DNA of 64,000 nt. Source: Gillisella terrae. Its GTDB lineage: Bacteria > Pseudomonadota > Alphaproteobacteria > Rhizobiales > Rhizobiaceae. Under the pieces are notes generated by a model. That model did no database searches. It was not told where the DNA came from and worked only from the letters and a program-made list of their open reading frames with translations. Location: assembly GCF_004801395.1 (NCBI RefSeq), contig NZ_SSOA01000013.1, positions 1 to 64,000 of the forward strand, given 5' to 3'. Below, in pieces: positions 48,441 through 58,361 of this stretch. Numbering within the stretch: position 1 is the stretch's first letter; every line of letters begins with the position of its first letter. Made by a program: the position numbers and the translations under genes.

Positions 48441-51400
48441 ATGACATCGATAGTACCTTCCCTGAGCATTAGCCAGATCAAGTCCCTTTCGACTGCGGAA
48501 GTGAAGGCCTGGACAACCGAGGATGCAAAATCGCTCTCGACCCAGCAGGTCAATGCACTGTCCTCTGAGCAGATTGCTGCTCTGGACGATGAAGATGTCA
48601 ATGTTCTGAGCACAGATCAAATCAGCGCCATTTCGCGCAACGCCATTGTCGGGCTGACGCTTTCGCAAATTGCGGTTTTGGATAAACAGGATGTCGGCAG
48701 CCTCACAGTGGGGCAGATCAGTTCGCTCACCACCACGCAACTTGGCGCTTTTTCAACCGATCAAGCCGAAGCACTGAATTCGACGCAGGTCAGTGCACTG
48801 AGTTCTGTGCAGATGGCGGCGCTGAGTGCTGCGGATCTTGCGACATTTTCAACCGACGACATGGCAGCCATCAGCAGTTCTGGTATTCAGGGCCTCTCCA
48901 CTGCGGTCATTGCCTCCCTTTCCACAGCCCAGATGGCGGCTTTGAGCATTCGTGCTGTTTCCAACCTGACAACCGCGCAGCTGGCCGCTTTGTCAACGGC
49001 ACAGGTCGCCGCTCTTGACCCATCAACCATCTCGAGCCTGTCTTCGACCCAGGTCAATCATCTCAGCACCGGCCAGATTGCGGCTTTGACCACTGCGCAG
49101 ATCTCCGCTCTCACACCTGTGCAAATCGGCGCTTTTGGCACAGATGACATTGCCGCGCTGTCGAGCGGCCAGATTGCCGCCTTCAGCACATGGGGCATGT
49201 CCGCCTTGTCGGTCGATATCATGGCGACGTTCAGCACGGTTCAGGCACAGGCCCTGACCAACAGCCAGGTGCAGGTGTTAAGCGCGGCACAGCTTGCAGC
49301 GCTCGGCAGTGACGATATCGCCACCTTCTCGACGGATGACATTGCCGCCATCACCAATCGTGCCATCTCTGGCCTTTCAACAGCGGCAATTGCCGCCCTG
49401 ACAACCGACCAGATTGCGGCCCTGAGCACCAGCGCGGTTGCCTATTTGAGCAGCAGTCAAATCAATGCCCTGAGCACACAGCAGGTTTCAGCTCTTACAG
49501 CCGCGCAGATGTCTGTGTTGACTTGGTCGCAAATCTCGACATTGACCACAGCGCAGGTCAGCGTCCTGAGCACCAATCAGGTTTCGGCATTGGATTCACG
49601 GTCGGTTAGCGGATTGACCGCCGATCAAATCAATATCTTCACAACGCTTCAGATCGGAGCGCTGACCCCGAGCCAGATTGCCTCCCTTGGCTCCACGCAA
49701 TTGGCCGCTCTGGGAACGGATGACGTCGCGGCGATGTCGACCGCCGGTATCGCTGCCATCAGCCGAAACGGTATGCCCGGTTTGGCGACGACAACCATCG
49801 CATCCCTTTCAACCGATCAAATTGCGGTTCTGGACGTGAATGCTGTCTCCAGCATGACCAGCAACCAGATTCAGGCCTTGAGCACGGCGCAGGTGAGCGC
49901 GCTGACATCGGCGCAGATCTCCATGTTCAGCTCTGTGCAAATGACTGCATTGAACGCAGGCGGCATTGCAACATTCAGCACCAGCGACATTGCTGCCATT
50001 TCAGGCCAAGCCATATCGGGCATGTCGACATCCACACTTGCTGCTCTGTCAACCGCGCAGATGGCTGCCCTGACTGCCGACGCCGTCAGCCGCTTGAGCA
50101 CCAACCAGATCAGTGCCTTGAGCACCAGCCAGGTCCAGGCGCTGTCTTCCCTTCAAATTTCTGTCCTCAACGCAGCCCAGATGTCAGCGCTCGGTGCAGA
50201 CGATCTGCAAACCTTTACGACAGCCGAGATTGCGGCGATCTCGCCCTACTCCGTACGGGGATTGTCGACAGACGCTGTCGCAGCGCTTTCGAGCGCGCAA
50301 ATCGCGTCATTTTCAACCGATGCAATTGCCAACCTGACCAGCACGCAAATCGCCAGTCTCAACGCGACGCAGATTTCAACCTTTTCAACCGCACAAATTG
50401 CAGCGCTCAGCGCGATGCAGTCCGGGGCTATAAACGCCAGCAACGTTTCAGCCCTGTCGACAAGTCAGATTGCCGCCATGAGCACAGGCGCTATCGCTCG
50501 CCTCACCACACAGCAAATCGCGGCTCTGTCCACCAGTCAGGTTGCGGCGCTTACCTCTCCTCAGGTTGGCGCTCTCAGCTCCTCCCAGCTTGCGGCAATG
50601 GACGCAGATGATATTGCAACCTTCTCAACCGCTGATATGGCAGCAATTGCCAACAGCGCAATCTGGGGCCTGGCAACAGATGTGATTGCACAACTGACCA
50701 CCGCACAAGTCGCCGCTTTTAACACTGTTGCTGTCGCGCTTCTGACAACAACGCAAATTGACGCTTTCAGCACCGGCCAGATCGCGGCATTCAAAACCGA
50801 TCAGATTGCCGCACTCAATGCCTCTCAGGTTTATACATTGGGCATCGATGATGTCGCCCAATTGTCAACGGCGCAAGTGGCTGCCTTCAGCTACTATGCA
50901 ATGCAACAGCTCACGACCGATCAGATTGCAATCCTTTCAACGGCTCAGGTCGAGGCCCTGTCCTCCGCCCAGATTTCCGCGTTGAATTCCGCACAGCTTT
51001 CGGCCCTCAGTTCAGATGCCGTCGCGAAACTCTCGACCGCCAACATCGCCGCCATTAACTTCAACTCGATTACCGGCCTTTCAAAGGAGGTTATCGCAAA
51101 CCTGACAACCGATCAGGTGGCAGCCTTGAGCAGTTACTCGGTCTTTCGCCTGACGACAGAGCAGTTTGCGGCATTGTCACCAGCGCAGGTGGAAGCACTG
51201 AGCCCAACGCAGATTGCCGTTCTCACTTCGCAGCATTTCGCTGTGCTTGGCACGGATGATATTGCGCGCTTTTCCACCGCAGATATGGCCGCCATCCAAT
51301 ACAGTGCCATTCAGGGCCTGACACTGGACGCGGTTGCATCTTTGACCACCGCCCAAATAGCGGCCGTGGATGCCTCGACCCTGAGCAATATGTCAACCGA

Positions 51401-54400
51401 TCAGTTTGATGCCTTGTCACCTGATCAAATCGCCAGTTTGTCCACCCGGCAAATCGCCTGGCTGGATTCCGTAGACGTCTCCGCCTTGACGTCAGACGAC
51501 ATTGCAGCTCTGAGCACAGCTCAAATCGCCTCATTAAGCGCCAGTGGCATTTCAGGTTTGAACTCTGTTCAGATTGATGCCTTGTCCTCAGCACAAATCA
51601 GCGCGTTTACACCAAATCAGGTTGGCGTGTTCAGTTCCAGCCAGTTGTCAGCGTTCGAGCCTGACGACATTGCGAATTTTTCAACCAAAAGCATCGCCAT
51701 GATTGGCCCGGCGGCCATTGTTGGATTTAAAACCAGCGCAATCGCGGCTCTATCAAGCGCACAGATTGGCGCGCTGTATGTGTCGAGCGTATCCGGTCTC
51801 ACCACAGACCAGATCGATGCCATGTCCACCGCGCAGATCAACGCCTTTACCACAAAGCAGATCACCTACCTGACCAGTACGCAGCTCGCTGCTTTTAACG
51901 CAGACGATCTGGCAACATTCTCGACCGCTGACATTGCTGCCATCTATGCGGGTTCCATTCCAGGATTGTCGACGGGTGTTCTCACAAGCCTGTCTTCCGA
52001 GCAGATTTCGGCGCTCACCACGCTGAGTGTTGCATGGTTGACGACAGATCAGATCCAGGCCATCACGACCAGTCAGATCAAGGCTTTGAGCACGCTTCAG
52101 GTTGCTGCGCTCTCCTGGGTTCAGGTGCCGGCACTGACAAACGACGACATCGCGGCCCTATCGACGGCACAATTGGCCGCCATGAGCACTTCCGGCATTT
52201 GGGGATTGACCTCTGATCAGGTCCGGGTTCTAAGCACCGACCAGATCAATGTGCTGACGACCAAACAGATTGCCACACTCAAATCTGATCAGGTCGCCGC
52301 CCTGACCACGGGCAGCATCGCAACCTTGACGACCAAACAACTGACGGCGCTGGGAGCCAATGCGGTTGCGGGACTGTCGAGCGATCAGCTCAACACACTC
52401 AGCACAAGCCAGTTGAGTGCCCTGAGCACATTGACCGTGTCGCGTTTGACGAGCGATCAGATGAACGCTCTCAGCACGATGCAGATCAGCAATTTGACCA
52501 CGGCGCAGATTGCATCTCTGACATCCACTCAGGTTGCAGCCCTGAGCACCTATAGTGTCGCGGCTCTGACCACCGCACAAATCAAGGCCCTGAGCCTGAA
52601 CGGTATCAGCGGATTGAGCAGCGATCAGGTTTCGACCCTGAGCAACAGCCAGATCGGCGCTCTCGACACCGCACAAATTGCGACCCTGAGTTCAACACAG
52701 ATTGCCGCCCTGACGACAGACAATATTGCGGCTTTGTCCACCACGCAGGTGGCAAAACTCAGCACCAGCGCCATAGCCGGACTGTCAACCAATCAAATCA
52801 ACGCCTTCAGCGCCAACCAGATGAATGCGTTGACAACGCAACAGATCGCCACCCTGAACTCGGCGCAGGTTGGGGCTCTTGACGCCGCCGATATTGCACA
52901 GTTCTCCACCAGCGATCTGGCGGCCCTGAATGCAGCGGCAATTGTGGGCCTGTCGACAGACGTTCTTGCCGCCCTCACCTCCACCCAGATTGCCGCTCTC
53001 AGCACATCTGCGGTTAATATGCTGACCACCAGGCAGATTGACAGCCTCAGCACCAACCAGTTTGCCGCCCTGTCCACAAAGCAGATTGCCGCCCTGACGT
53101 CGGCGCAGGTGTCCATACTTGGCACCAACGATGTGGCCGCCTTATCGACCGACCAGATTGCGGCTTTGAGCACAAATGGCGTCTCAGGCTTGTCGAGCAC
53201 GCACATCAATGTTTTGAGCACAGCGCAAGCCAAGGCATTGGCACCTATTCAGGTGGCCGCACTTACCTCCGCCCAGATTGCCGCGCTGACCACAGGCGAC
53301 TTGCAGCAATTCTCGACCGCAGATATCGCGGCCATTACCACAGATGCTATTGCGGGTCTGACAGCAAGTCTTATTGCAGCACTTACAACCGCTCAGGTTG
53401 CAGCCTTGAGCAGTGACAGCATTGCCCAATTGAGCACAAAGCAGATCAATGCATTGAGCGCCGTGCAATTGGCGGCACTGTCCACCAAACAGGTCAGCGC
53501 GTTGACAGCGGCCCAACTGGCCGCCCTTGATACGAGCAGTATCGCTGGCTTGTCGACCAAGGACATCGCGGCCATTGGCGGGTCGATGATTGGACAAATC
53601 TCGACTGATGTGATTGCAGCGCTCTCGACCAGCCAGATTGCCGCTCTCAGCACATCCGGCATCAGCGGCTTGAGCACAAAGCAGCTGGATGCCCTGAGCG
53701 CCGCACAGACAAGCGCTTTGACCGCCAAACAGATTGCCGCCTTGAGCTCTGATCAGCTCACCGCTTTGCGCACGGCCAATGTTGCAGCACTTTCAAACAG
53801 CCAGATCCAGGCATTGAGCACTGACAGCATTGCAGGCCTGTCGACCGCGCAGATTGCCGCCTTGAACGCACAACAATTTGCAGCATTGACCACCTCGCAG
53901 GCGGCAGCTCTCACCTCACGGCAGACAGCAGTGCTTGATTCAGGTGATTTGGCCGCCTTTACAACCGCCAACATCGCAGCACTCAGCGCAAGCGCGGTAT
54001 CGGCCATCGACACCAGCGCTCTCGCCAGCCTGTCCAACGATCAGATTACCTCGCTCACGACAGCGGCCATCAGTGGCATGACAACCAAGCAGGTTTCAGC
54101 GCTTACCTCAAATCAGGTTGCAGCTCTTGCCACCAGCCAGGTGGCGGCGTTGACATCCATGCAGATCAACGCGCTGGAAACCGGCGATCTTGCCGCCTTC
54201 TCGGCAACGCAGATAGCCGCTCTGAATGCCGGCGGCATTTCGGCCATGTCCACCAGCCAAATCAATACGCTGAGCACAGCCCAATTGGCAGCGTTTACCG
54301 CGGCACAGATTGCGGCTTTGACATCGCGCCAGATTGCCGTGCTTGAGACCAATGATCTGATGGCCTTGTCCACCACCAGCATTGCCGCGCTGAGCGCCGA

Positions 54401-57400
54401 TGGCGTATCAGGTCTGGCAACGGGTGTCCTTGCCGCGTTCACGAGTGACCAGATTGCTGCCCTCAGTGCCAGCAGCGTTGGTGCCCTTTCAACCAGACAA
54501 ATTGCAGCTCTCAGCTTGAGCCAGATTGCCGGATTGTCGACAAGTCAGGTGGGGGCGCTCGCCTCCAACCAAATCGAAGCCCTCTCCGCAGACAAGATCG
54601 CTGCGCTGACAACAGCACAGATTGCCGCCATCAGCTTTGATGGCATTGCGGGGCTGACGACCGCAGATCTCGCCATGTTCACCACCACCCAGATGGAGGC
54701 ACTGACCGCAAGCCAGGTGGCCGCGTTGAGCTCCAGCCAGATCTCGGTGCTGCGCACAGAACATTTGGCAACATTTACCACAGCAGACATCGCAGCCCTG
54801 ACACCAAGCACGATTGCAGGCTTGTCGACAGGGTTGATCGCAGCGCTCACACCCGTTCAGATCTCCATGTTGACGACAGACAGCGTAAGCAGCCTGTCGA
54901 CCGCACAAATTGCAGCTCTCACCTCGACACAGATTGCCGCTCTGGTAACCAACCAGATCAATGCACTGACATCAAAGCAATTGGCTGTGCTGACAACCGC
55001 CAATGTTGCCGCTCTCTCGACCCGTGACATTGCCGCCCTTAATCCTGTGGCCGTCGTTGGACTTTCAACGGACGTGATTGCATCGCTGTCGCAGGATCAG
55101 GTCAAAGCATTGACAACAAACGGAATTGCTGGCTTCTCCACCAAGCAGATCACCGCATTGCAAGCCACGCAGGTGAGCGCGCTCTCGACAAGCCAAATGG
55201 CAGCTCTCAGCTCCGCACAGATCGCGGCGCTCGATACAGCGGATATCGCCGTTTTGAGCGAAGACCAGATCGGAGCCGTCAGCACGGCTGGCATTATCGG
55301 CCTGTCTACGGCGCAGGTTGGTATTTTGACCACAGCCCAGATCGGCGCACTCTCCACCCAGCAGATCAGTGCTCTCACGTCTAACCAGCTTGCAGCACTT
55401 GACACGATGGATATGACGGCCTTCACAACGTCCGATCTGGCGGCGATCAATGCGAGCGCCATCACCGGTCTGACGACAGCCGTCATTGCCAGCCTGTCGA
55501 CGGAACAGATTTCAGCGCTCAACACAGCTGCGGTTGCCGCACTGACCACCAACCAGATTGGCGCGTTGAGCATCGCCCAAGTGGGCGCTCTGCAAACCAA
55601 CCAGATTAACGCCCTGACCTCCAAGCAGGTCGCCGTGCTTGGCACCGATGACATCGCAATTCTCTCGACAAAGCAGATTGCTGCTCTGAGCACCGCCGGT
55701 GTGATTGGCCTCACCACCGATGACATTGCCGTTTTGAACACCGCTCAGGTACAAGCGCTGACGCCAACGCAAGTCGCCGTTCTCTCTTCTAGCCAAATCG
55801 CCATGCTGAGTGCTGACGATCTCGGCGCATTTTCGACCGCAGATATTGCCGCCATCAGTTCAAGCGCCATTGCTGGCCTGTCAACAGCCATCATTGCCGC
55901 CTTTACCACTGAGCAAATTGCAGCCTTGCAAACAGGCAGCATTGCGGCACTCTCGACGGATCAAATCAATGCCTTGTCCACAGACGACGTGGCCGTTCTG
56001 ACCACCCAACAGATTGCGGCTTTGACATCGAAGCAGCTATCGGTGCTGGGCACAGACGATATCGTCGCTCTGTCAACCAATCAGATTGCAGCTCTGAACC
56101 CGACCAGCGTGAAAGGTCTCTCTACGGCTCAAATTGCAACGCTGAGCGTCTATCAGGCCGCAGCATTGACCTCCAACCAGATTGCAATGCTTGAATCGGC
56201 CCAGATTGCCACATTCGGCACCGACGATCTCGCCGCATTCTCGGCCGCCGACCTCGCGGCAATCAACTCCTCCGCCATTGCCGGATTGTCGACAAGCACC
56301 ATTGCAGCACTGACAACCGCACAGATCGCAGCACTCGGCGCTGCCGGTATCCCCGGCCTGTCCACCGATCAGATCAATGCAATGGCTTCGGATCAGATCG
56401 AGGCTCTGACCACGGCACAGATTGCGGCCCTGAACTCGAAACAGATTGCGGTGCTGGATTCTTCGGACCTCGCAGCCTTTTCAACGGCCGATATCGCAGC
56501 CATCAATCTGGAAGCCAGCGTCGGACTATCAACATCCGCTTTGGCCGCGTTTACCACAGACCAGATCGCAGCCTTAAGCTCGAAGGCGATTTCGGGCCTG
56601 TCTTCAACCCAGCTGAACGCGCTGAGTGCCGACCAACTGCAAGCTCTGACCACAGATCAGGTCAAAGGACTGGTTTCCAGACAGGTCACAACGCTCAAGA
56701 CAGACGTGCTTGCCGCCCTGTCAACCGCACAAATCGCAGCGATGAGCACAAGCGGGATTTCGGGATTGACAAGCAGCCAGGTGGCAGCCCTGAAGCTGGC
56801 ACAGATCGCGGCCATGTCCAGCGCGCAACTTGCGGCTCTCAGCTCCGACGCCGTGGGTGGTCTTACCGCCGAAGATCTTCAGGCATTCTCCACCGAAGAC
56901 CTTGCAGCGCTGAGCTCAAAGGGTATCTCCGGCCTTCCGACAGCCTTCGTTGCAGCCCTCTCCACGGCTGCACTGGCATCACTTAGCCCGGAAAACGTCA
57001 AGGGTCTGACCAGCAATCAAATTGCCGCCCTGACGCCCGCCCAGGTTGACGCCTTCTCAACCGCCCAAATTGCCGCCTTGAGCGCCGATGGCCTGGCAGG
57101 CATGTCAGTCGAAGACATGGATACCTTCACAGTTGATGAACTCAAGCTGATCAGTTCGTCGTCGATCAAGGGCTTGTCCACGGCCGTCATCGCTTCTCTG
57201 ACCACCACAGAAATCGCCGCTCTTACCACCTATCAGATTGGCAATCTGACCTATAATCAGGTGGCCGCGCTGTCCACTGCGCAGTTTGCAGCACTGTCAA
57301 CGGCCCAGCTTGGAACCCTCAATGGCATTCAGGCCGCGGCACTGGGGACCGATGATATCGCCCTTTTGTCGACAAGCCAGATCGCCTTGTTGAGCACCAA

Positions 57401-57701
57401 CGCAATTTCTGGTTTGAGCACGCGCGTCATCGCCTCTTTGACCACAGACCAGGCCCAGGCGTTGACCTCAGGCCAGGTGGCAGCCCTGACCTCTGCACAG
57501 GTGGCAGCCCTGACGAAGGAAGAGCTGGCAACATTCTCGACCGAAGATATTGCCTCGTTTAACTCGACTGGCATTGCTGGCCTGTCAACCAGTGACATCG
57601 CCAACCTGTCAAGCGAGCAGTTGGGCACCTTGATGGCAACGCAGATGGGTGCTCTGAACCCGGATCAAATTGCCGCCGTGATCGCCGCTTATGTAGGATA
57701 A
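48441..57701 (+). CDS. giant octapeptide-repeat protein, 384 uninterrupted octads
   Basis: A 3086-residue protein of unknown function. After a 7-residue leader (MTSIVPS) it consists of exactly 384 octapeptides (residues 8-3079) and a 7-residue tail (VIAAYVG); I segmented the whole chain and found no register slip. Consensus: L1 (F/M/I), S/T2, T/S3, x4, Q5 (or A/D/G/S), I/V/M/L6, x7, A8 (G/S/T/V). Markers of type LGTDDIAA divide octads 6-384 into 43 modules: 24 of ten, 18 of seven, one of thirteen octads. I see no cysteine, signal peptide, membrane helix, RTX nonapeptide or enzymatic motif. S/T-x-x-Q resembles a helix N-cap box, so a solenoid of short helices is possible; a beta-solenoid cannot be excluded. 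Long repetitive proteins of this style in alphaproteobacteria are often labelled adhesin-like, without proof. No secretion genes flank it. Confidence 0.85.
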   Translation: MTSIVPSLSISQIKSLSTAEVKAWTTEDAKSLSTQQVNALSSEQIAALDDEDVNVLSTDQISAISRNAIVGLTLSQIAVLDKQDVGSLTVGQISSLTTTQLGAFSTDQAEALNSTQVSALSSVQMAALSAADLATFSTDDMAAISSSGIQGLSTAVIASLSTAQMAALSIRAVSNLTTAQLAALSTAQVAALDPSTISSLSSTQVNHLSTGQIAALTTAQISALTPVQIGAFGTDDIAALSSGQIAAFSTWGMSALSVDIMATFSTVQAQALTNSQVQVLSAAQLAALGSDDIATFSTDDIAAITNRAISGLSTAAIAALTTDQIAALSTSAVAYLSSSQINALSTQQVSALTAAQMSVLTWSQISTLTTAQVSVLSTNQVSALDSRSVSGLTADQINIFTTLQIGALTPSQIASLGSTQLAALGTDDVAAMSTAGIAAISRNGMPGLATTTIASLSTDQIAVLDVNAVSSMTSNQIQALSTAQVSALTSAQISMFSSVQMTALNAGGIATFSTSDIAAISGQAISGMSTSTLAALSTAQMAALTADAVSRLSTNQISALSTSQVQALSSLQISVLNAAQMSALGADDLQTFTTAEIAAISPYSVRGLSTDAVAALSSAQIASFSTDAIANLTSTQIASLNATQISTFSTAQIAALSAMQSGAINASNVSALSTSQIAAMSTGAIARLTTQQIAALSTSQVAALTSPQVGALSSSQLAAMDADDIATFSTADMAAIANSAIWGLATDVIAQLTTAQVAAFNTVAVALLTTTQIDAFSTGQIAAFKTDQIAALNASQVYTLGIDDVAQLSTAQVAAFSYYAMQQLTTDQIAILSTAQVEALSSAQISALNSAQLSALSSDAVAKLSTANIAAINFNSITGLSKEVIANLTTDQVAALSSYSVFRLTTEQFAALSPAQVEALSPTQIAVLTSQHFAVLGTDDIARFSTADMAAIQYSAIQGLTLDAVASLTTAQIAAVDASTLSNMSTDQFDALSPDQIASLSTRQIAWLDSVDVSALTSDDIAALSTAQIASLSASGISGLNSVQIDALSSAQISAFTPNQVGVFSSSQLSAFEPDDIANFSTKSIAMIGPAAIVGFKTSAIAALSSAQIGALYVSSVSGLTTDQIDAMSTAQINAFTTKQITYLTSTQLAAFNADDLATFSTADIAAIYAGSIPGLSTGVLTSLSSEQISALTTLSVAWLTTDQIQAITTSQIKALSTLQVAALSWVQVPALTNDDIAALSTAQLAAMSTSGIWGLTSDQVRVLSTDQINVLTTKQIATLKSDQVAALTTGSIATLTTKQLTALGANAVAGLSSDQLNTLSTSQLSALSTLTVSRLTSDQMNALSTMQISNLTTAQIASLTSTQVAALSTYSVAALTTAQIKALSLNGISGLSSDQVSTLSNSQIGALDTAQIATLSSTQIAALTTDNIAALSTTQVAKLSTSAIAGLSTNQINAFSANQMNALTTQQIATLNSAQVGALDAADIAQFSTSDLAALNAAAIVGLSTDVLAALTSTQIAALSTSAVNMLTTRQIDSLSTNQFAALSTKQIAALTSAQVSILGTNDVAALSTDQIAALSTNGVSGLSSTHINVLSTAQAKALAPIQVAALTSAQIAALTTGDLQQFSTADIAAITTDAIAGLTASLIAALTTAQVAALSSDSIAQLSTKQINALSAVQLAALSTKQVSALTAAQLAALDTSSIAGLSTKDIAAIGGSMIGQISTDVIAALSTSQIAALSTSGISGLSTKQLDALSAAQTSALTAKQIAALSSDQLTALRTANVAALSNSQIQALSTDSIAGLSTAQIAALNAQQFAALTTSQAAALTSRQTAVLDSGDLAAFTTANIAALSASAVSAIDTSALASLSNDQITSLTTAAISGMTTKQVSALTSNQVAALATSQVAALTSMQINALETGDLAAFSATQIAALNAGGISAMSTSQINTLSTAQLAAFTAAQIAALTSRQIAVLETNDLMALSTTSIAALSADGVSGLATGVLAAFTSDQIAALSASSVGALSTRQIAALSLSQIAGLSTSQVGALASNQIEALSADKIAALTTAQIAAISFDGIAGLTTADLAMFTTTQMEALTASQVAALSSSQISVLRTEHLATFTTADIAALTPSTIAGLSTGLIAALTPVQISMLTTDSVSSLSTAQIAALTSTQIAALVTNQINALTSKQLAVLTTANVAALSTRDIAALNPVAVVGLSTDVIASLSQDQVKALTTNGIAGFSTKQITALQATQVSALSTSQMAALSSAQIAALDTADIAVLSEDQIGAVSTAGIIGLSTAQVGILTTAQIGALSTQQISALTSNQLAALDTMDMTAFTTSDLAAINASAITGLTTAVIASLSTEQISALNTAAVAALTTNQIGALSIAQVGALQTNQINALTSKQVAVLGTDDIAILSTKQIAALSTAGVIGLTTDDIAVLNTAQVQALTPTQVAVLSSSQIAMLSADDLGAFSTADIAAISSSAIAGLSTAIIAAFTTEQIAALQTGSIAALSTDQINALSTDDVAVLTTQQIAALTSKQLSVLGTDDIVALSTNQIAALNPTSVKGLSTAQIATLSVYQAAALTSNQIAMLESAQIATFGTDDLAAFSAADLAAINSSAIAGLSTSTIAALTTAQIAALGAAGIPGLSTDQINAMASDQIEALTTAQIAALNSKQIAVLDSSDLAAFSTADIAAINLEASVGLSTSALAAFTTDQIAALSSKAISGLSSTQLNALSADQLQALTTDQVKGLVSRQVTTLKTDVLAALSTAQIAAMSTSGISGLTSSQVAALKLAQIAAMSSAQLAALSSDAVGGLTAEDLQAFSTEDLAALSSKGISGLPTAFVAALSTAALASLSPENVKGLTSNQIAALTPAQVDAFSTAQIAALSADGLAGMSVEDMDTFTVDELKLISSSSIKGLSTAVIASLTTTEIAALTTYQIGNLTYNQVAALSTAQFAALSTAQLGTLNGIQAAALGTDDIALLSTSQIALLSTNAISGLSTRVIASLTTDQAQALTSGQVAALTSAQVAALTKEELATFSTEDIASFNSTGIAGLSTSDIANLSSEQLGTLMATQMGALNPDQIAAVIAAYVG

Positions 57702-57772
57702 GCCGCAAACATTAAAACCTTACTCAACAGATGGCGGTTGATGCTGCCATCTGTTTGATCGCGTCATCGCGC

Positions 57773-58237
57773 TTAACCGCCTTTTCTTTGCCGTGTCTTC
57801 AAGACATTGCGGATGGAAAAGCTGGAATGGATGCGCGCAACGCCCGGCAATTTGGCGAGAATTTCCTTATGGATGCGCTCAAACGCATGGGCGTTCTCCA
57901 CCTCCAGCTTGAGCAGATAATCCGAGCCGCCAGTCATCAGGAAGCACTCCTGAATTTCCGGGAATTTGCGGATCGCCGCCTCGAACTTGTTGAGATGCTC
58001 TTCGGTTTGCCGCTCCAGCGTAATATTGATGATGACGGCGATGCCGTCTTTCTCGTCCGATTGGCCAAGTATCGCCGTATAGCCGCGAATATAGCCCTCT
58101 TTTTCCAGCGCCGCGATCCGCCGCAAACAGGCCGATGGTGACAGGCCAACAATGGCCGCAAGCCGGGTGTTGCTCACCCGCGCATCCAACTGCAACTGCC
58201 GCATGATGTTGCGGTCTATGGCGTCGATTCCACCCAC
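57773..58237 (-). CDS. Lrp/AsnC-family regulator (DadR-like)
   Basis: A 154-residue Lrp-type regulator: N-terminal helix-turn-helix (IDAIDRNIMRQLQLDARVSN, AAIVGLSPSACLRRIAALEKEG) and C-terminal RAM ligand-binding domain (IINITLERQTEEHLNKFEAAI, TGGSDYLLKLEV). GTG 58237 has AGGAGA upstream at good spacing, preferable to ATG 58276. It is divergent from the alanine racemase and D-amino-acid dehydrogenase genes, the usual place of the alanine-responsive activator DadR. Confidence 0.87.
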   Translation of the reverse strand: MGGIDAIDRNIMRQLQLDARVSNTRLAAIVGLSPSACLRRIAALEKEGYIRGYTAILGQSDEKDGIAVIINITLERQTEEHLNKFEAAIRKFPEIQECFLMTGGSDYLLKLEVENAHAFERIHKEILAKLPGVARIHSSFSIRNVLKTRQRKGG

Positions 58238-58361
58238 GCAATAAATCTCCTGTTTGTGGTCGATTATTGCGCCCATCCATCAAAATGGCAATGTTGATGC
58301 ATAAATTGCGCGAACATTGCTTCTGAATTCCCCTAGTCTTTTTAAAAAACGGGGAATGTCG

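Noticed and set aside
48441..57701. CRISPR array or simple DNA tandem repeat
   Set aside because: The 24-nt period comes from coding octads that are diverged at DNA level; there are no identical repeats with unique spacers, and the frame stays open throughout.
48441..57701. RTX toxin or calcium-binding beta-roll
   Set aside because: No GGxGxDx(L/I/F)x nonapeptide is present and the repeat is eight residues, not nine.
48441..57701. TALE-like DNA-binding repeat
   Set aside because: Only a short L-T-x-x-Q-V-like resemblance exists; the 33-35 residue unit and base-specifying diresidue are absent.
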